Source: Balneolales bacterium
GTDB lineage: Bacteria; Bacteroidota; Rhodothermia; Balneolales; Natronogracilivirgulaceae
NCBI GenBank assembly: GCA_007127695.1
Contig: SKYW01000239.1
Coordinates: 1-11,810 of the forward strand
Direction of reading: 5' to 3'
DNA: 11,810 nt
Within the stretch, counting starts at the first letter, position 1, and each line of letters begins with the position of its first letter. Of the stretch, positions 1-6,416 are shown one piece after another. A program made the translations under genes and the position numbers. The notes below the pieces were generated by a model, which saw only the letters and a program-made list of their open reading frames with translations, was not told where the DNA came from and did not search any database.

Positions 1-1017
1 AAAATCTTCCGCTCCGATACTTTGTTCCCTGTCCAGGAATTTCTCGTCGCCCAGTTGCGTCCCGATGAGTTTTCTCATGAAGCGATAGAGCTGATAGTTG
101 TTTATCACGGATGGGGATCCGCGGCCTAGTCGGATGCGCGCATCCACCCCGTTAAGCCTGCCGATTTCACGGGTGATGTCCGCCATGTATTCCCGCAGTT
201 GTTGCCGCAGCTGTTCGTTCATGGTGCGAACGGTCCCGCCGAAGGAGGCATGGTGTGGAATCACATTGAGTGCTTCACCGGCATGGAACGTGCAGATCGA
301 AATGACGGCGGGTTTGCGCACGTCCGTGACCCGGCCGATCATCTGGTAGAAGTGCTGGATGATCTGATTTGCGATCCAAATGGTGTCTTTTCCTTCGTAG
401 GGCCGCGCTGAATGGGATGTGGAGGGAGTATCGACGCTGACTTCGAAGGTGTCAAAGGAGCCGGTTTCGGCTCCGGGCCGGGAGCTGTAGCAACCGGAGG
501 GAAGCGTAGGGTCGCAGTGGATGCCGTAGATTGCCTCGATCTCATCCAGAATGCCGTCCTTAAGGATCATGGGAGCCCCGCTTGGCGTGACCTCCTCGGC
601 GGGTTGCCAGAAGACGCGAACGGTTCCATGAAGTTCATGGCGATGTCTGTGGAGCAGCCGGGCCACCCCGTAGGCGATGGTGCTGTGGACGTCATGTCCA
701 CAGAGATGTCCCAAACCGGTCCGTTTTGAGGCGTAGGGCTTCTCTTTTCTGTCCTGGATGGGAAGTGCATCCATATCCGCCCGGTAGGCGACGAGAGGCC
801 CGTCGTGCTCACCCTGGATATCCACGTAGAAACCGGTGCCGGCCGTATCGGCAGGCGTTGGCATACTGTTTTCGCCGACATGACCCCGCAGTGTTTCCGA
901 GGTTTTGTATTCCGACCAGCCGGTCTCAGGATGCTGGTGCAGGGTGCGCCTGAGGTGGATCAGATCCTTCTCAAGGGCATATGCGTGCGATCTCAGATGT
1001 TTGTGCAGGTCATCCAT
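1..1017 (-). CDS. M20-family metallo-amidohydrolase (hippurate / IAA-amino-acid hydrolase type), C-terminus cut by window edge
   Basis: A reading frame of 339 codons stays open from ATG 1017 to the window edge. Members of this M20D-like group hydrolyse N-acyl or aminoacyl amide bonds with a two-metal centre; the substrate here cannot be told. Visible motifs, in order: RADMDALP (79-86), a CGHDVH metal site (106-111, Cys106, His108 and His111), QPAEE (138-142) with the general-base glutamates, GIH (165-167), a central dimerisation-domain region with SHSARP, and GAEDF at the last five residues, the usual late metal-ligand segment. About 50-60 residues should be missing beyond the window. No signal peptide is seen, so it is probably cytoplasmic. 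It lies 6 bp downstream of the A-type Fe-S protein gene, whose TGA stop is in the same frame, so cotranscription is likely. No clear Shine-Dalgarno precedes the ATG. Confidence 0.93.
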   Translation of the reverse strand, partial: MDDLHKHLRSHAYALEKDLIHLRRTLHQHPETGWSEYKTSETLRGHVGENSMPTPADTAGTGFYVDIQGEHDGPLVAYRADMDALPIQDRKEKPYASKRTGLGHLCGHDVHSTIAYGVARLLHRHRHELHGTVRVFWQPAEEVTPSGAPMILKDGILDEIEAIYGIHCDPTLPSGCYSSRPGAETGSFDTFEVSVDTPSTSHSARPYEGKDTIWIANQIIQHFYQMIGRVTDVRKPAVISICTFHAGEALNVIPHHASFGGTVRTMNEQLRQQLREYMADITREIGRLNGVDARIRLGRGSPSVINNYQLYRFMRKLIGTQLGDEKFLDREQSIGAEDF

Positions 1018-1023
1018 ACGTTG

Positions 1024-1392
1024 TCAGGCGCTGAAAGAGGTGCCACAACCGCAGGTGCTGGTGGCATTGGGGTTATTGAAAACGAACCCCCTGGCATCAA
1101 GTCCGTCGTCGAAGTCGATGGAGATCCCGCTCAAATAAAGAATGTGGCGTTTGTCAACGATTACATCCACCCCCCGGGTAGTATAGTAGTCGTCATTATC
1201 CGTGCGCTCGTCAAATCCGAGCGAATAACTGAGGCCCGAGCATCCGCCGCCCTTGACGGCGATGCGCAGAATGTGACCGGAGGGTATCTCTTCTTCTTCG
1301 ATAATTTTTTTTACCTGTCGGGCAGCCCTGTCGGTGAGTGAGACAGGTATTTCCGTCTCCGGGGGAGAGCTGCTGCCATTTGTAACTTCCAT
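1024..1392 (-). CDS. A-type iron-sulfur cluster carrier (HesB/IscA/SufA/ErpA family)
   Basis: The gene encodes a 122-residue cytoplasmic protein of the usual size for this family. The three conserved cysteines are present: Cys51 in GGGCSG and Cys114/Cys116 in the C-terminal CGCG motif. The stretch VKGGGCSGLSYSLGF (46-60) and the terminal region with FVFNNPNATSTCGCG are typical. Family members bind Fe-S clusters or iron and hand clusters to apo-enzymes. An N-terminal tail of about 14 residues (Ser/Pro/Glu-rich) precedes the core. The start is ATG 1392. The next gene downstream is the M20 hydrolase, 6 bp away. The neighbouring lipA encodes a protein with two [4Fe-4S] clusters, so a link to LipA maturation is attractive but inferred. 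Which subfamily (IscA, SufA or ErpA) it belongs to cannot be decided from sequence alone. Confidence 0.95.
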   Translation of the reverse strand: MEVTNGSSSPPETEIPVSLTDRAARQVKKIIEEEEIPSGHILRIAVKGGGCSGLSYSLGFDERTDNDDYYTTRGVDVIVDKRHILYLSGISIDFDDGLDARGFVFNNPNATSTCGCGTSFSA

Positions 1393-1435
1393 ATAGCTAT
1401 ATAAGTCTCTGGTTTGCGGAACTTGCAGTGAAAAT

Positions 1436-1462
1436 GGTATATAAAGATATAATGTTATTCAA
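1436..1462 (-). promoter_or_regulatory. weak candidate promoter for the Fe-S carrier / M20 pair
   Basis: Read on the minus strand, TTGAAT (1457-1462) is followed after 15 bp by TATACC (1436-1441) in an AT-rich patch about 45 bp upstream of the start at 1392. The match to a sigma-70 consensus is partial and the spacer is short. The same patch holds TATCTTTA, one mismatch from the Bacteroidota-type TAnnTTTG element. It is the only promoter-like stretch in the 127-bp gap. Confidence 0.25.
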
Positions 1463-1499
1463 CTATCCGGAAGTTCCCCTGTGGTGATAACTGTTGCGG

Positions 1500-1519
1500 G
1501 CCGCAGTGCCGAATGCGGC
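1500..1519 (-). terminator. hairpin directly after the AlbA_2 gene, no U-tract
   Basis: A perfect 6-bp stem (GCCGCA / TGCGGC) with an 8-nt loop begins at the base next to the stop codon of the AlbA_2 gene. No run of T follows on the minus strand, so it is at best a weak or factor-assisted terminator or an RNA-end stabiliser. Confidence 0.3.
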
Positions 1520-2182
1520 TCACGTCAACAGCGTGAACACATTGCTCTGATTTTTTTTATTCAGTTTTAGAATACCCAGTGTGGTCAGGTTTACCAGTAT
1601 CCGGGATGCTTTTTTCCGGTTGATGTCTGCCAGTTTTGAATACTGATCCACAGTGATATTGGGATATTCGTTCAGATAGCGAAAAAGTTTTTGCTCGTGG
1701 ATCCCATAATGGAATGTAATCCCCCTTTCTGACGCCTGAGCCCGCATGACGGCTGCCATTTCATCGCTCGCGCGTACGCTCTGGTCATCAACCCGGACAT
1801 AGATGGCATCGCCTTGTCCGTTGCGCACTGCAACCGGTTTGTATTCCGACTCTTCGATGTACACCAGCAGGACTTCCCTGCTGTAGTAGGGGATCACTTC
1901 CATTCTGTAGGCGAGGGCGGGGGTGCACAGATCGTGTGCGGCCTGCTCCAGGTAGAAATCCTGTTCGTGATAACTTTCCACACCGGTTATCGTGTGGTCG
2001 TCATCCACACCGACAATCAGATGTCCGCCATGCGTATTGGCGAAAGCGGCGATTTCACGGGCAATTTTCTCAGGGGACGAGATGGCTCTTTTGAATTCGA
2101 GCAGGAGTCCTTCACCGGATCGGATCAGATTTTTCAGGTCCCGCAAGCTCATGGAGCTGTGTATGGGGGGTTGCTGATACAT
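1520..2182 (-). CDS. Schlafen AlbA_2-domain protein with C-terminal winged helix
   Basis: The gene encodes a 220-residue protein. Residues about 15-145 match the Schlafen AlbA_2 fold (a putative nucleic-acid-binding domain, often called ATP-binding/DNA-binding). It has an LLEFKRA motif (27-33), the segment AFANTHGGHLIVGVDDD (46-62) followed by TITG, and YVRVDDQSV near 128-136. Residues about 160-220 look like a winged helix: ITVDQYSKLADINRKKASR forms the helix-turn-helix part, then a wing with LGILKLNKK. Such proteins are usually annotated as putative transcriptional regulators; the target is unknown. The start is ATG 2182; Met11 (2152) is an alternative, closer to the domain edge. It lies 75 bp downstream of gpsA and could be the last gene of that transcript, because the hairpin at 1500-1519 follows. 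Confidence 0.9.
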   Translation of the reverse strand: MYQQPPIHSSMSLRDLKNLIRSGEGLLLEFKRAISSPEKIAREIAAFANTHGGHLIVGVDDDHTITGVESYHEQDFYLEQAAHDLCTPALAYRMEVIPYYSREVLLVYIEESEYKPVAVRNGQGDAIYVRVDDQSVRASDEMAAVMRAQASERGITFHYGIHEQKLFRYLNEYPNITVDQYSKLADINRKKASRILVNLTTLGILKLNKKNQSNVFTLLT

Positions 2183-2257
2183 AATACAGAAATCTGATTT
2201 TGGCTGTTACAGAACAAGATCAAAGGCCTAACGAAACAGGAACAGAAACCGGTATAC

Positions 2258-3265
2258 TTAAAAGATGATCTCTTCTTTTGGATCCCGGGTCATGAGCTGA
2301 TGAACGGCTTCATGAGGTGGAAGATCCTCAAAAAGAACCTGGTAGACTTTCTCCGTAATGGGCATGTTGACATTAAGTGATTTTGCCCAGGTATAAACGG
2401 ACCGGGTCGTTTTTACACCTTCGGCGACCATGTTCATGGAGTGTACGATATCTTTCAGTTTTTCACCTTTGCCGATCCGGAATCCGACGTTGCGGTTTCG
2501 GCTGTGGCGGCTGGTGCATGTCACGATAAGGTCACCAACACCGGTCAGCCCGGCAAACGTTTCCTGTGATGCACCGAGACGTATGCCCAGCCGTCGCATT
2601 TCGGCGAGTCCACGTGTGATGAGGGCTGCTTTGGCATTGTCGCCAAGATCTGCGCCGTCACCGATCCCGGCTGCAATGGCCAGGATGTTTTTAACGGCAC
2701 CGGAAACCTCCACCCCGATGATGTCCCGGTTGACATAGACCCGGAAATGGGGGGTCATGAAGGTTTTCTGGATGATAAGCGAGGTCTTTTTGGAGTTGGA
2801 GGATGAGACTACGGTGGTCGGCATGTGCCTGCTCACCTCCTCTGCGTGACTTGGTCCCGAGAGCACCCCGATGTAATCGTCGCTGATAACACCGGAGAGC
2901 ACCTCCGAGAGCACCTGGCTCATGGTCATGAAGGTATCCATCTCAATACCCTTGGCCACGGTGACGATGCGTTCGGTTCCTTTCAGAAGGGGCTTTGCCT
3001 CACCGCCCATATTGCGGATGGTGTGAGATGGTGTTGCGAATACAACGATCTCGGCATCCTTGAGGGCGTCTGCGAGACTGGACCATGCGGTCACGTTATC
3101 GGGCAGTTGGATATCCGGCAGGTAGACACCGTTTTTGTGGTACCTGGCAATATTTTCTACGATTTCAGGCTCTCTGGCCCATAAGCGTACCGGATGTCCT
3201 TTTTCTGCGACGACCACAGATAGTGCGGTTCCCCAGCTTCCGGCGCCGATGATACTGATATTCAC
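2258..3265 (-). CDS. gpsA: glycerol-3-phosphate dehydrogenase [NAD(P)+]
   Basis: The 335-residue product has the normal length. It reduces dihydroxyacetone phosphate to sn-glycerol-3-phosphate in the cytoplasm, supplying the backbone of phospholipids. Visible features are the N-terminal Rossmann motif GAGSWGTA (7-14), VAKGIE (103-108), LSGPSHAEEV (135-144), SGAVKNILAIAAGIGDG (188-204) with the predicted catalytic Lys192, GVGDL (242-246), and the arginine-bearing SRNRNVGF (255-262). The start codon is GTG at 3265, not ATG. An AGGAG Shine-Dalgarno sits 8 bases ahead and overlaps the last codons and stop of plsY, so translation of the two genes is probably coupled. PlsY uses the product of this enzyme, so the pair forms one metabolic unit. 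Confidence 0.98.
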   Translation of the reverse strand: MNISIIGAGSWGTALSVVVAEKGHPVRLWAREPEIVENIARYHKNGVYLPDIQLPDNVTAWSSLADALKDAEIVVFATPSHTIRNMGGEAKPLLKGTERIVTVAKGIEMDTFMTMSQVLSEVLSGVISDDYIGVLSGPSHAEEVSRHMPTTVVSSSNSKKTSLIIQKTFMTPHFRVYVNRDIIGVEVSGAVKNILAIAAGIGDGADLGDNAKAALITRGLAEMRRLGIRLGASQETFAGLTGVGDLIVTCTSRHSRNRNVGFRIGKGEKLKDIVHSMNMVAEGVKTTRSVYTWAKSLNVNMPITEKVYQVLFEDLPPHEAVHQLMTRDPKEEIIF

Positions 3266-3270
3266 GAGGT

Positions 3271-3278
3271 TTACTCCT
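3271..3278 (-). promoter_or_regulatory. gpsA Shine-Dalgarno embedded in the plsY stop
   Basis: On the minus strand the plsY end reads CAG GAG TAA, giving AGGAG eight bases before the GTG start of gpsA. This supports the GTG start and suggests translational coupling between plsY and gpsA. Confidence 0.7.
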
Positions 3279-3963
3279 GGTTTAACCGGCCTTTTGCAGG
3301 TTTGAAAGACCGGATGCGGTTTTCGTTGCCCTGAATCAGTCTTCGAATATTGGCGTGGTGTTTAATGATGATGGTTGCCGCCACCACGGCGCTGATTACG
3401 ATCAGGCTGCCGTCGATTGGCTGGTCTAACCCATATTTCAGGATTAAAAGGAAAAGCGGATAGGAAAAGTTCGCAGTGATGGAGGCCAGCGAGACGTAGC
3501 GGCTTGAAAAAAGTACAATGGCGAAGACGGTGATCGCAAGTGTGATGGATATGGGTTCGATGCCGTAGAGCATCCCGGCAGCCGTGATAACACCCTTGCC
3601 CCCTTTGAATTTAGCATAGAGAGGGTACATGTGTCCGCCGACGGCAGCCGCACCGGCTATGAGTCTCATGAATACATCAGTTTCCCACTCCACGCCAAAA
3701 ATTACAATCTCCGGCAATACGCCTCCGGTGATATAGCCGATCTGGCTGATGTAGTAAGCCGCTGTGAATCCCTTGGCAAGGTCGATGAGGCTTACGACTA
3801 CACCGGCTTTCCATCCCAAAATCCGGAAGGTGTTGGTTGCTCCTGCATTGCCGCTTCCATGCTCACGGATATCAACCCCCTTGAACAGCTTTCCCACCCA
3901 GATGGATGTGGGAATAGAGCCCAGAAGATAGCTCAGTATGATAATGATGATGAACGAGAGCAT
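3271..3963 (-). CDS. plsY: acyl-phosphate:glycerol-3-phosphate acyltransferase PlsY
   Basis: The 230-residue integral membrane enzyme transfers an acyl group from acyl-phosphate to sn-glycerol-3-phosphate, giving lysophosphatidic acid at the inner membrane. The three family loops are all present: GSIPTS (15-20), HGSGNAGATN (35-44), and GHMYPLYAKFKGGKGV (110-125). The late HHANIRRLIQGNE (202-214) is also typical. Hydrophobic segments lie near 3-20, 52-72, 98-115, 134-153, 160-178 and 187-201. It is slightly longer than common homologues, mostly in the 73-100 loop. The start is ATG 3961-3963. The stop at 3271 is 5 bp from the gpsA start, and the QE-stop end of the gene contains the gpsA ribosome binding site. 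A plsX-type gene, the source of acyl-phosphate, is not in the window. Confidence 0.97.
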   Translation of the reverse strand: MLSFIIIIILSYLLGSIPTSIWVGKLFKGVDIREHGSGNAGATNTFRILGWKAGVVVSLIDLAKGFTAAYYISQIGYITGGVLPEIVIFGVEWETDVFMRLIAGAAAVGGHMYPLYAKFKGGKGVITAAGMLYGIEPISITLAITVFAIVLFSSRYVSLASITANFSYPLFLLILKYGLDQPIDGSLIVISAVVAATIIIKHHANIRRLIQGNENRIRSFKPAKGRLNQE

Positions 3964-4000
3964 ACAAATTTCCAGTAAAAAGACCCCGGAGTGGAATTAT

Positions 4001-4016
4001 GGATCAGACATGATCC
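4001..4016 (-). terminator. small hairpin between lipA and plsY, doubtful terminator
   Basis: A perfect 6-bp stem (GGATCA / TGATCC) with a 4-base loop lies in the 86-bp gap after lipA. On the minus strand it is followed by ATAATTCC, not a T-run. It may be an RNA processing or stability element; read-through from lipA into plsY looks possible. Confidence 0.25.
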
Positions 4017-4049
4017 GATCTTTTAAAATAGGATTTTTTTGGGTTCATC

Positions 4050-5060
4050 CTAAGTGTTTGGTGCCAAATGTTTATGAGCATGATAGGATGAGCGTACAAG
4101 CGGTCCGCTTTCCACGTGCTCAATTCCCTTGCTTTCGCCAACCTCCTTGTAGGTCTCAAATATTTCGGGATGTATGTAATCCTCCACGGGCAAATGCATC
4201 TTCGTCGGCTGCATGTACTGCCCGATGGTCATGATATTGACACCAACAGAGGCAATATCATCCATGAGCTCGAAAACTTCGGCAGGTGTTTCCCCCAGGC
4301 CGACCATGATTCCGGTTTTTGTGCGGAGGCCCTGATCCCTGGATATCTGCAACAGTTCAATGGAACGTTCATATTTGGCCTGTGGACGCACCCGGCGATA
4401 CAGGCGCGGCACACTTTCCAGATTGTGATTGAGGATGTCCGGCTGTGCATCGAGCACGACCTGCAAGGCATCCCATATTCCCCGGAAATCCGGAATAAGC
4501 ACCTCTACGGTGACGCCGGTGATCTCTTCACGCAGAAGCGTTATGGTCTTTGCGAAAATGGGGGCTCCGCCGTCCTTGCGCTCATCCCGGTTGACAGAGG
4601 TGATGACCACATGCTTCAGGTCCATCAGTTTGGCGGCCTCAACCACACGATTGGGTTCGTCCCAGTCGAGTCCCTGAACCGGTCGGCCGGTTTTGACAGC
4701 GCAGAATCCACATGAGCGGGTGCAAACATCCCCGAGGATCATAAATGTGGCTGTCCCGGCATTCCAGCACTCCGCCATGTTCGGGCAGCGGGCTTCTGCG
4801 CATACCGTGTTGAGCGAATGGCCCGAAATGATATCAGAGATCTCCTTGTAGACCTTGCCTCCGGGTATCTGGGACCGGAGCCAGTCGGGCCGGCGCTTGT
4901 GTTCGCCGCGAGCGGTGTCACGACGGGTCACGGCAGTGTCCGTTTCCATTCCTGCAGCTCCGGCAGCGTGAGTCCCTGAACCGCTTGGACAGGGGGTGGT
5001 TTTCGATTGTTGCCTTTCGGCTTGAACAGGGCTTGAAATGACGTTGCGTTCCTTGATCAT
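4050..5060 (-). CDS. lipA: lipoyl synthase (radical SAM)
   Basis: The enzyme inserts two sulfur atoms into protein-bound octanoyl groups to make lipoate. Both cluster motifs are intact, numbered from ATG 5060: CAEARCPNMAEC (Cys87, Cys92, Cys98) for the auxiliary [4Fe-4S] cluster, and CTRSCGFC (Cys113, Cys117, Cys120) for the radical-SAM cluster. The C-terminal RSSYHA (323-328) supplies the conserved serine region. The core homologous to other LipA proteins starts near RRPDWLR (56-62). The first 50 or so residues are polar and low in complexity. An internal ATG at 4949 (Met38) has a GGAG eight bases upstream, while no clear ribosome site precedes 5060. The true start may therefore be 4949, giving 299 residues, nearer the usual length. 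LipB, encoded upstream, makes its octanoyl-protein substrate. Confidence 0.97.
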   Translation of the reverse strand: MIKERNVISSPVQAERQQSKTTPCPSGSGTHAAGAAGMETDTAVTRRDTARGEHKRRPDWLRSQIPGGKVYKEISDIISGHSLNTVCAEARCPNMAECWNAGTATFMILGDVCTRSCGFCAVKTGRPVQGLDWDEPNRVVEAAKLMDLKHVVITSVNRDERKDGGAPIFAKTITLLREEITGVTVEVLIPDFRGIWDALQVVLDAQPDILNHNLESVPRLYRRVRPQAKYERSIELLQISRDQGLRTKTGIMVGLGETPAEVFELMDDIASVGVNIMTIGQYMQPTKMHLPVEDYIHPEIFETYKEVGESKGIEHVESGPLVRSSYHAHKHLAPNT

Positions 5061-5276
5061 TAAAAAAACTGCAAATATTTAGAGGATAATTGGTCGCCGG
5101 ATTTTTGATTATGATGCGACCATATAATAACCGGGTGTAAAATAAGGACATCCGGACGATATTGAAACCTTGTTGGACTCACGGGGGTGCTGAAACAGCG
5201 AAAAGAAATCCAAACAACGCCCCGGCAATCTTTTACAGTCAGAAGCAGAGTCAGCAGAAGAAAAAAAACGGGATGA
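5061..5276 (-). other. lipB-lipA intergenic leader, no gene seen
   Basis: This is a 216-bp gap (327 bp if lipA starts at 4949) between two genes of one pathway. It is AT-rich towards the lipA side. No stem-loop with a T-tract, riboswitch-like fold or convincing promoter was recognised. A TTG-initiated 86-codon frame crosses it and ends in TAATG at the lipA start, but looks like chance. Confidence 0.4.
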
Positions 5277-6038
5277 TCAGGAAACTTCCGTTTGGAGATC
5301 CGCCCCTGTTTTTCTGACAATGGAGCAGTTAAAAATGTCCTGGAATTCGTTCAGCAGGAGATTAGAGAGGCTCTTTTTATCAGGAGGCTGATCGCAAAGC
5401 TTTTCAAAACTGGTGACCCCGCCGTCGGAGATTCCGCAAGGGATGATCCCGTGGAAAAAATCAAGGTCCGTTCGGATGTTCAAAGCAAATCCGTGCATGC
5501 AGACATAACGGGAACACTTGATTCCCATTGCACAGAGCTTGCTGTTATCGACCCATACACCTGTTCGGGAAGGAATACGGCGGGCGGTAATGCCGAAATG
5601 TGCGGCCGTCCGGATGATTACCTCTTCAAGCCGTTCGATATAGGAAGCGATACCCAGGCCAAACTGTTCCAGGTCGAGAACGGGGTACCCTACCAGCTGT
5701 CCGGGACCATGATAGGTAATATCCCCGCCGCGATCCGTTTTCACGACTTCAATTCCTTTCTGCCTCAGGATGTCATCAGAAAAAAGCAAATTATCCCATT
5801 TCCCGCTTTTGCCGATGGTATACACGTGCGGATGTTCAAGGAACAGGAGGTATCCGGATGGCAGAAAATCGCGTTTGGACGATATTTCGGAATCGCCGAG
5901 CCCATTGGCTGTCCGTTCCCCGGAAGGCCACGCGTATCTCTTGCTTTCAATCAGTTTTTGCTGCAGGTGCTCCTGCAGCTTCCATGCTTCATTGTATGAA
6001 ATGGTACCGAGTTCTGAAAAGTGGACAACAGGGTGCAT
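5277..6038 (-). CDS. lipB: octanoyl-[ACP]:protein N-octanoyltransferase (lipoyl(octanoyl) transferase)
   Basis: The enzyme moves octanoate from acyl carrier protein to lipoyl-domain lysines in the cytoplasm, the first step of lipoate assembly. Numbered from ATG 6038 (253 residues), motifs are HPHVYTIGKSG (69-79), DRGGDITYHGPGQLVGYPVLDL (starting at 102), the catalytic lysine in KLCAMGIK (Lys167), CMHGFALNI, and the nucleophile Cys201 in IIPCGI. Relative to typical LipB there appears to be an extra stretch of roughly 25 residues near 35-60, before the YLLFLEHPHVYT strand; this comes from memory of the family, not an alignment. A TTG nine bases upstream (6047) could also start the gene; neither start has a clear Shine-Dalgarno. 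lipA follows 216 bp downstream in the same direction. Confidence 0.96.
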   Translation of the reverse strand: MHPVVHFSELGTISYNEAWKLQEHLQQKLIESKRYAWPSGERTANGLGDSEISSKRDFLPSGYLLFLEHPHVYTIGKSGKWDNLLFSDDILRQKGIEVVKTDRGGDITYHGPGQLVGYPVLDLEQFGLGIASYIERLEEVIIRTAAHFGITARRIPSRTGVWVDNSKLCAMGIKCSRYVCMHGFALNIRTDLDFFHGIIPCGISDGGVTSFEKLCDQPPDKKSLSNLLLNEFQDIFNCSIVRKTGADLQTEVS

Positions 6039-6107
6039 GTTTTTCAAGGCTTATCTTTTAAAGGAAAGATATGCCGGACGGCCCGGGAATTCAAATCCAG
6101 GGCTTTG

Positions 6108-6323
6108 CTATTCCCTGTTCGACTTTCTCTTGTACCAGAATTTGTGATAGGCAAAATCCAGGATGCCAATGAGGATTATTGTACCAAGAGATAGTCTAAA
6201 CAGCTCAAACCATGTCTCGTAATAAACTTCACCAGACAGCTCTTGAATCAGATAATGTATTATCGGATAAACCAGAAAAAAGCCGGGGTAAAAAATCAAC
6301 CTTTGATTAGCCGTAATCTTCAT
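6108..6323 (-). CDS. small hypothetical membrane protein with two predicted helices
   Basis: The gene encodes 71 residues with no recognised family. Hydrophobic stretches at about 9-27 (LIFYPGFFLVYPIIHYLIQ) and 43-60 (LSLGTIILIGILDFAY) suggest two membrane helices joined by an acidic/aromatic loop (ELSGEVYYETWFE). The tail is basic (HKFWYKRKSNRE), so both ends are probably cytoplasmic by the positive-inside rule. A good GGAG lies 6-7 bases before ATG 6323, among the better ribosome sites in the window, which argues that the gene is real. It sits between the terminator of the lipoprotein gene and lipB. Its own promoter would have to lie within about 20-90 bp of that terminator, unless read-through supplies it. 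Confidence 0.75.
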   Translation of the reverse strand: MKITANQRLIFYPGFFLVYPIIHYLIQELSGEVYYETWFELFRLSLGTIILIGILDFAYHKFWYKRKSNRE

Positions 6324-6340
6324 TTTAATCTCCGTTTAGT

Positions 6341-6383
6341 GATAAAATTACCGGACTTGCCAGAAAGTCAGCAAGCCCGGCAA
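6341..6383 (-). terminator. intrinsic terminator of the lipoprotein gene
   Basis: Read on the minus strand, a 13-bp stem (arms 6371-6383 and 6348-6360) encloses a 10-nt loop. The pairing is complete if two G-U pairs are allowed. The arm ends in CCGGTAA and is followed by TTTTATC. On the plus strand the same positions give mismatches instead of G-U pairs, so the minus strand is the better fit. It lies about 35 bp after the stop at 6417. Confidence 0.75.
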
Positions 6384-6416
6384 TTACATTTTTTGTTGAG
6401 AAGTTTTACCAATTAA

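Noticed and set aside
567..881. 104-codon minus-strand frame suggesting a frameshift in the M20 gene
   Set aside because: The M20 frame reads open without a stop from 1017 to position 1 with all motifs in order, so this is a shadow frame.
805..1341. 178-codon plus-strand frame
   Set aside because: It is antisense to both the Fe-S carrier and the M20 hydrolase; both of those carry full motif sets.
4116..4715. 199-codon plus-strand frame
   Set aside because: It is antisense to lipA over its conserved radical-SAM region and looks like a codon-bias shadow.
5060..5320. 86-codon minus-strand frame with a hydrophobic patch, ending in TAATG at the lipA start
   Set aside because: It needs a TTG start inside lipB, has no ribosome site, and its composition beyond the hydrophobic patch looks random.
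5292..5999. 235-codon plus-strand frame
   Set aside because: It lies wholly antisense to lipB, whose catalytic motifs are intact; the protein shows no recognisable domain.
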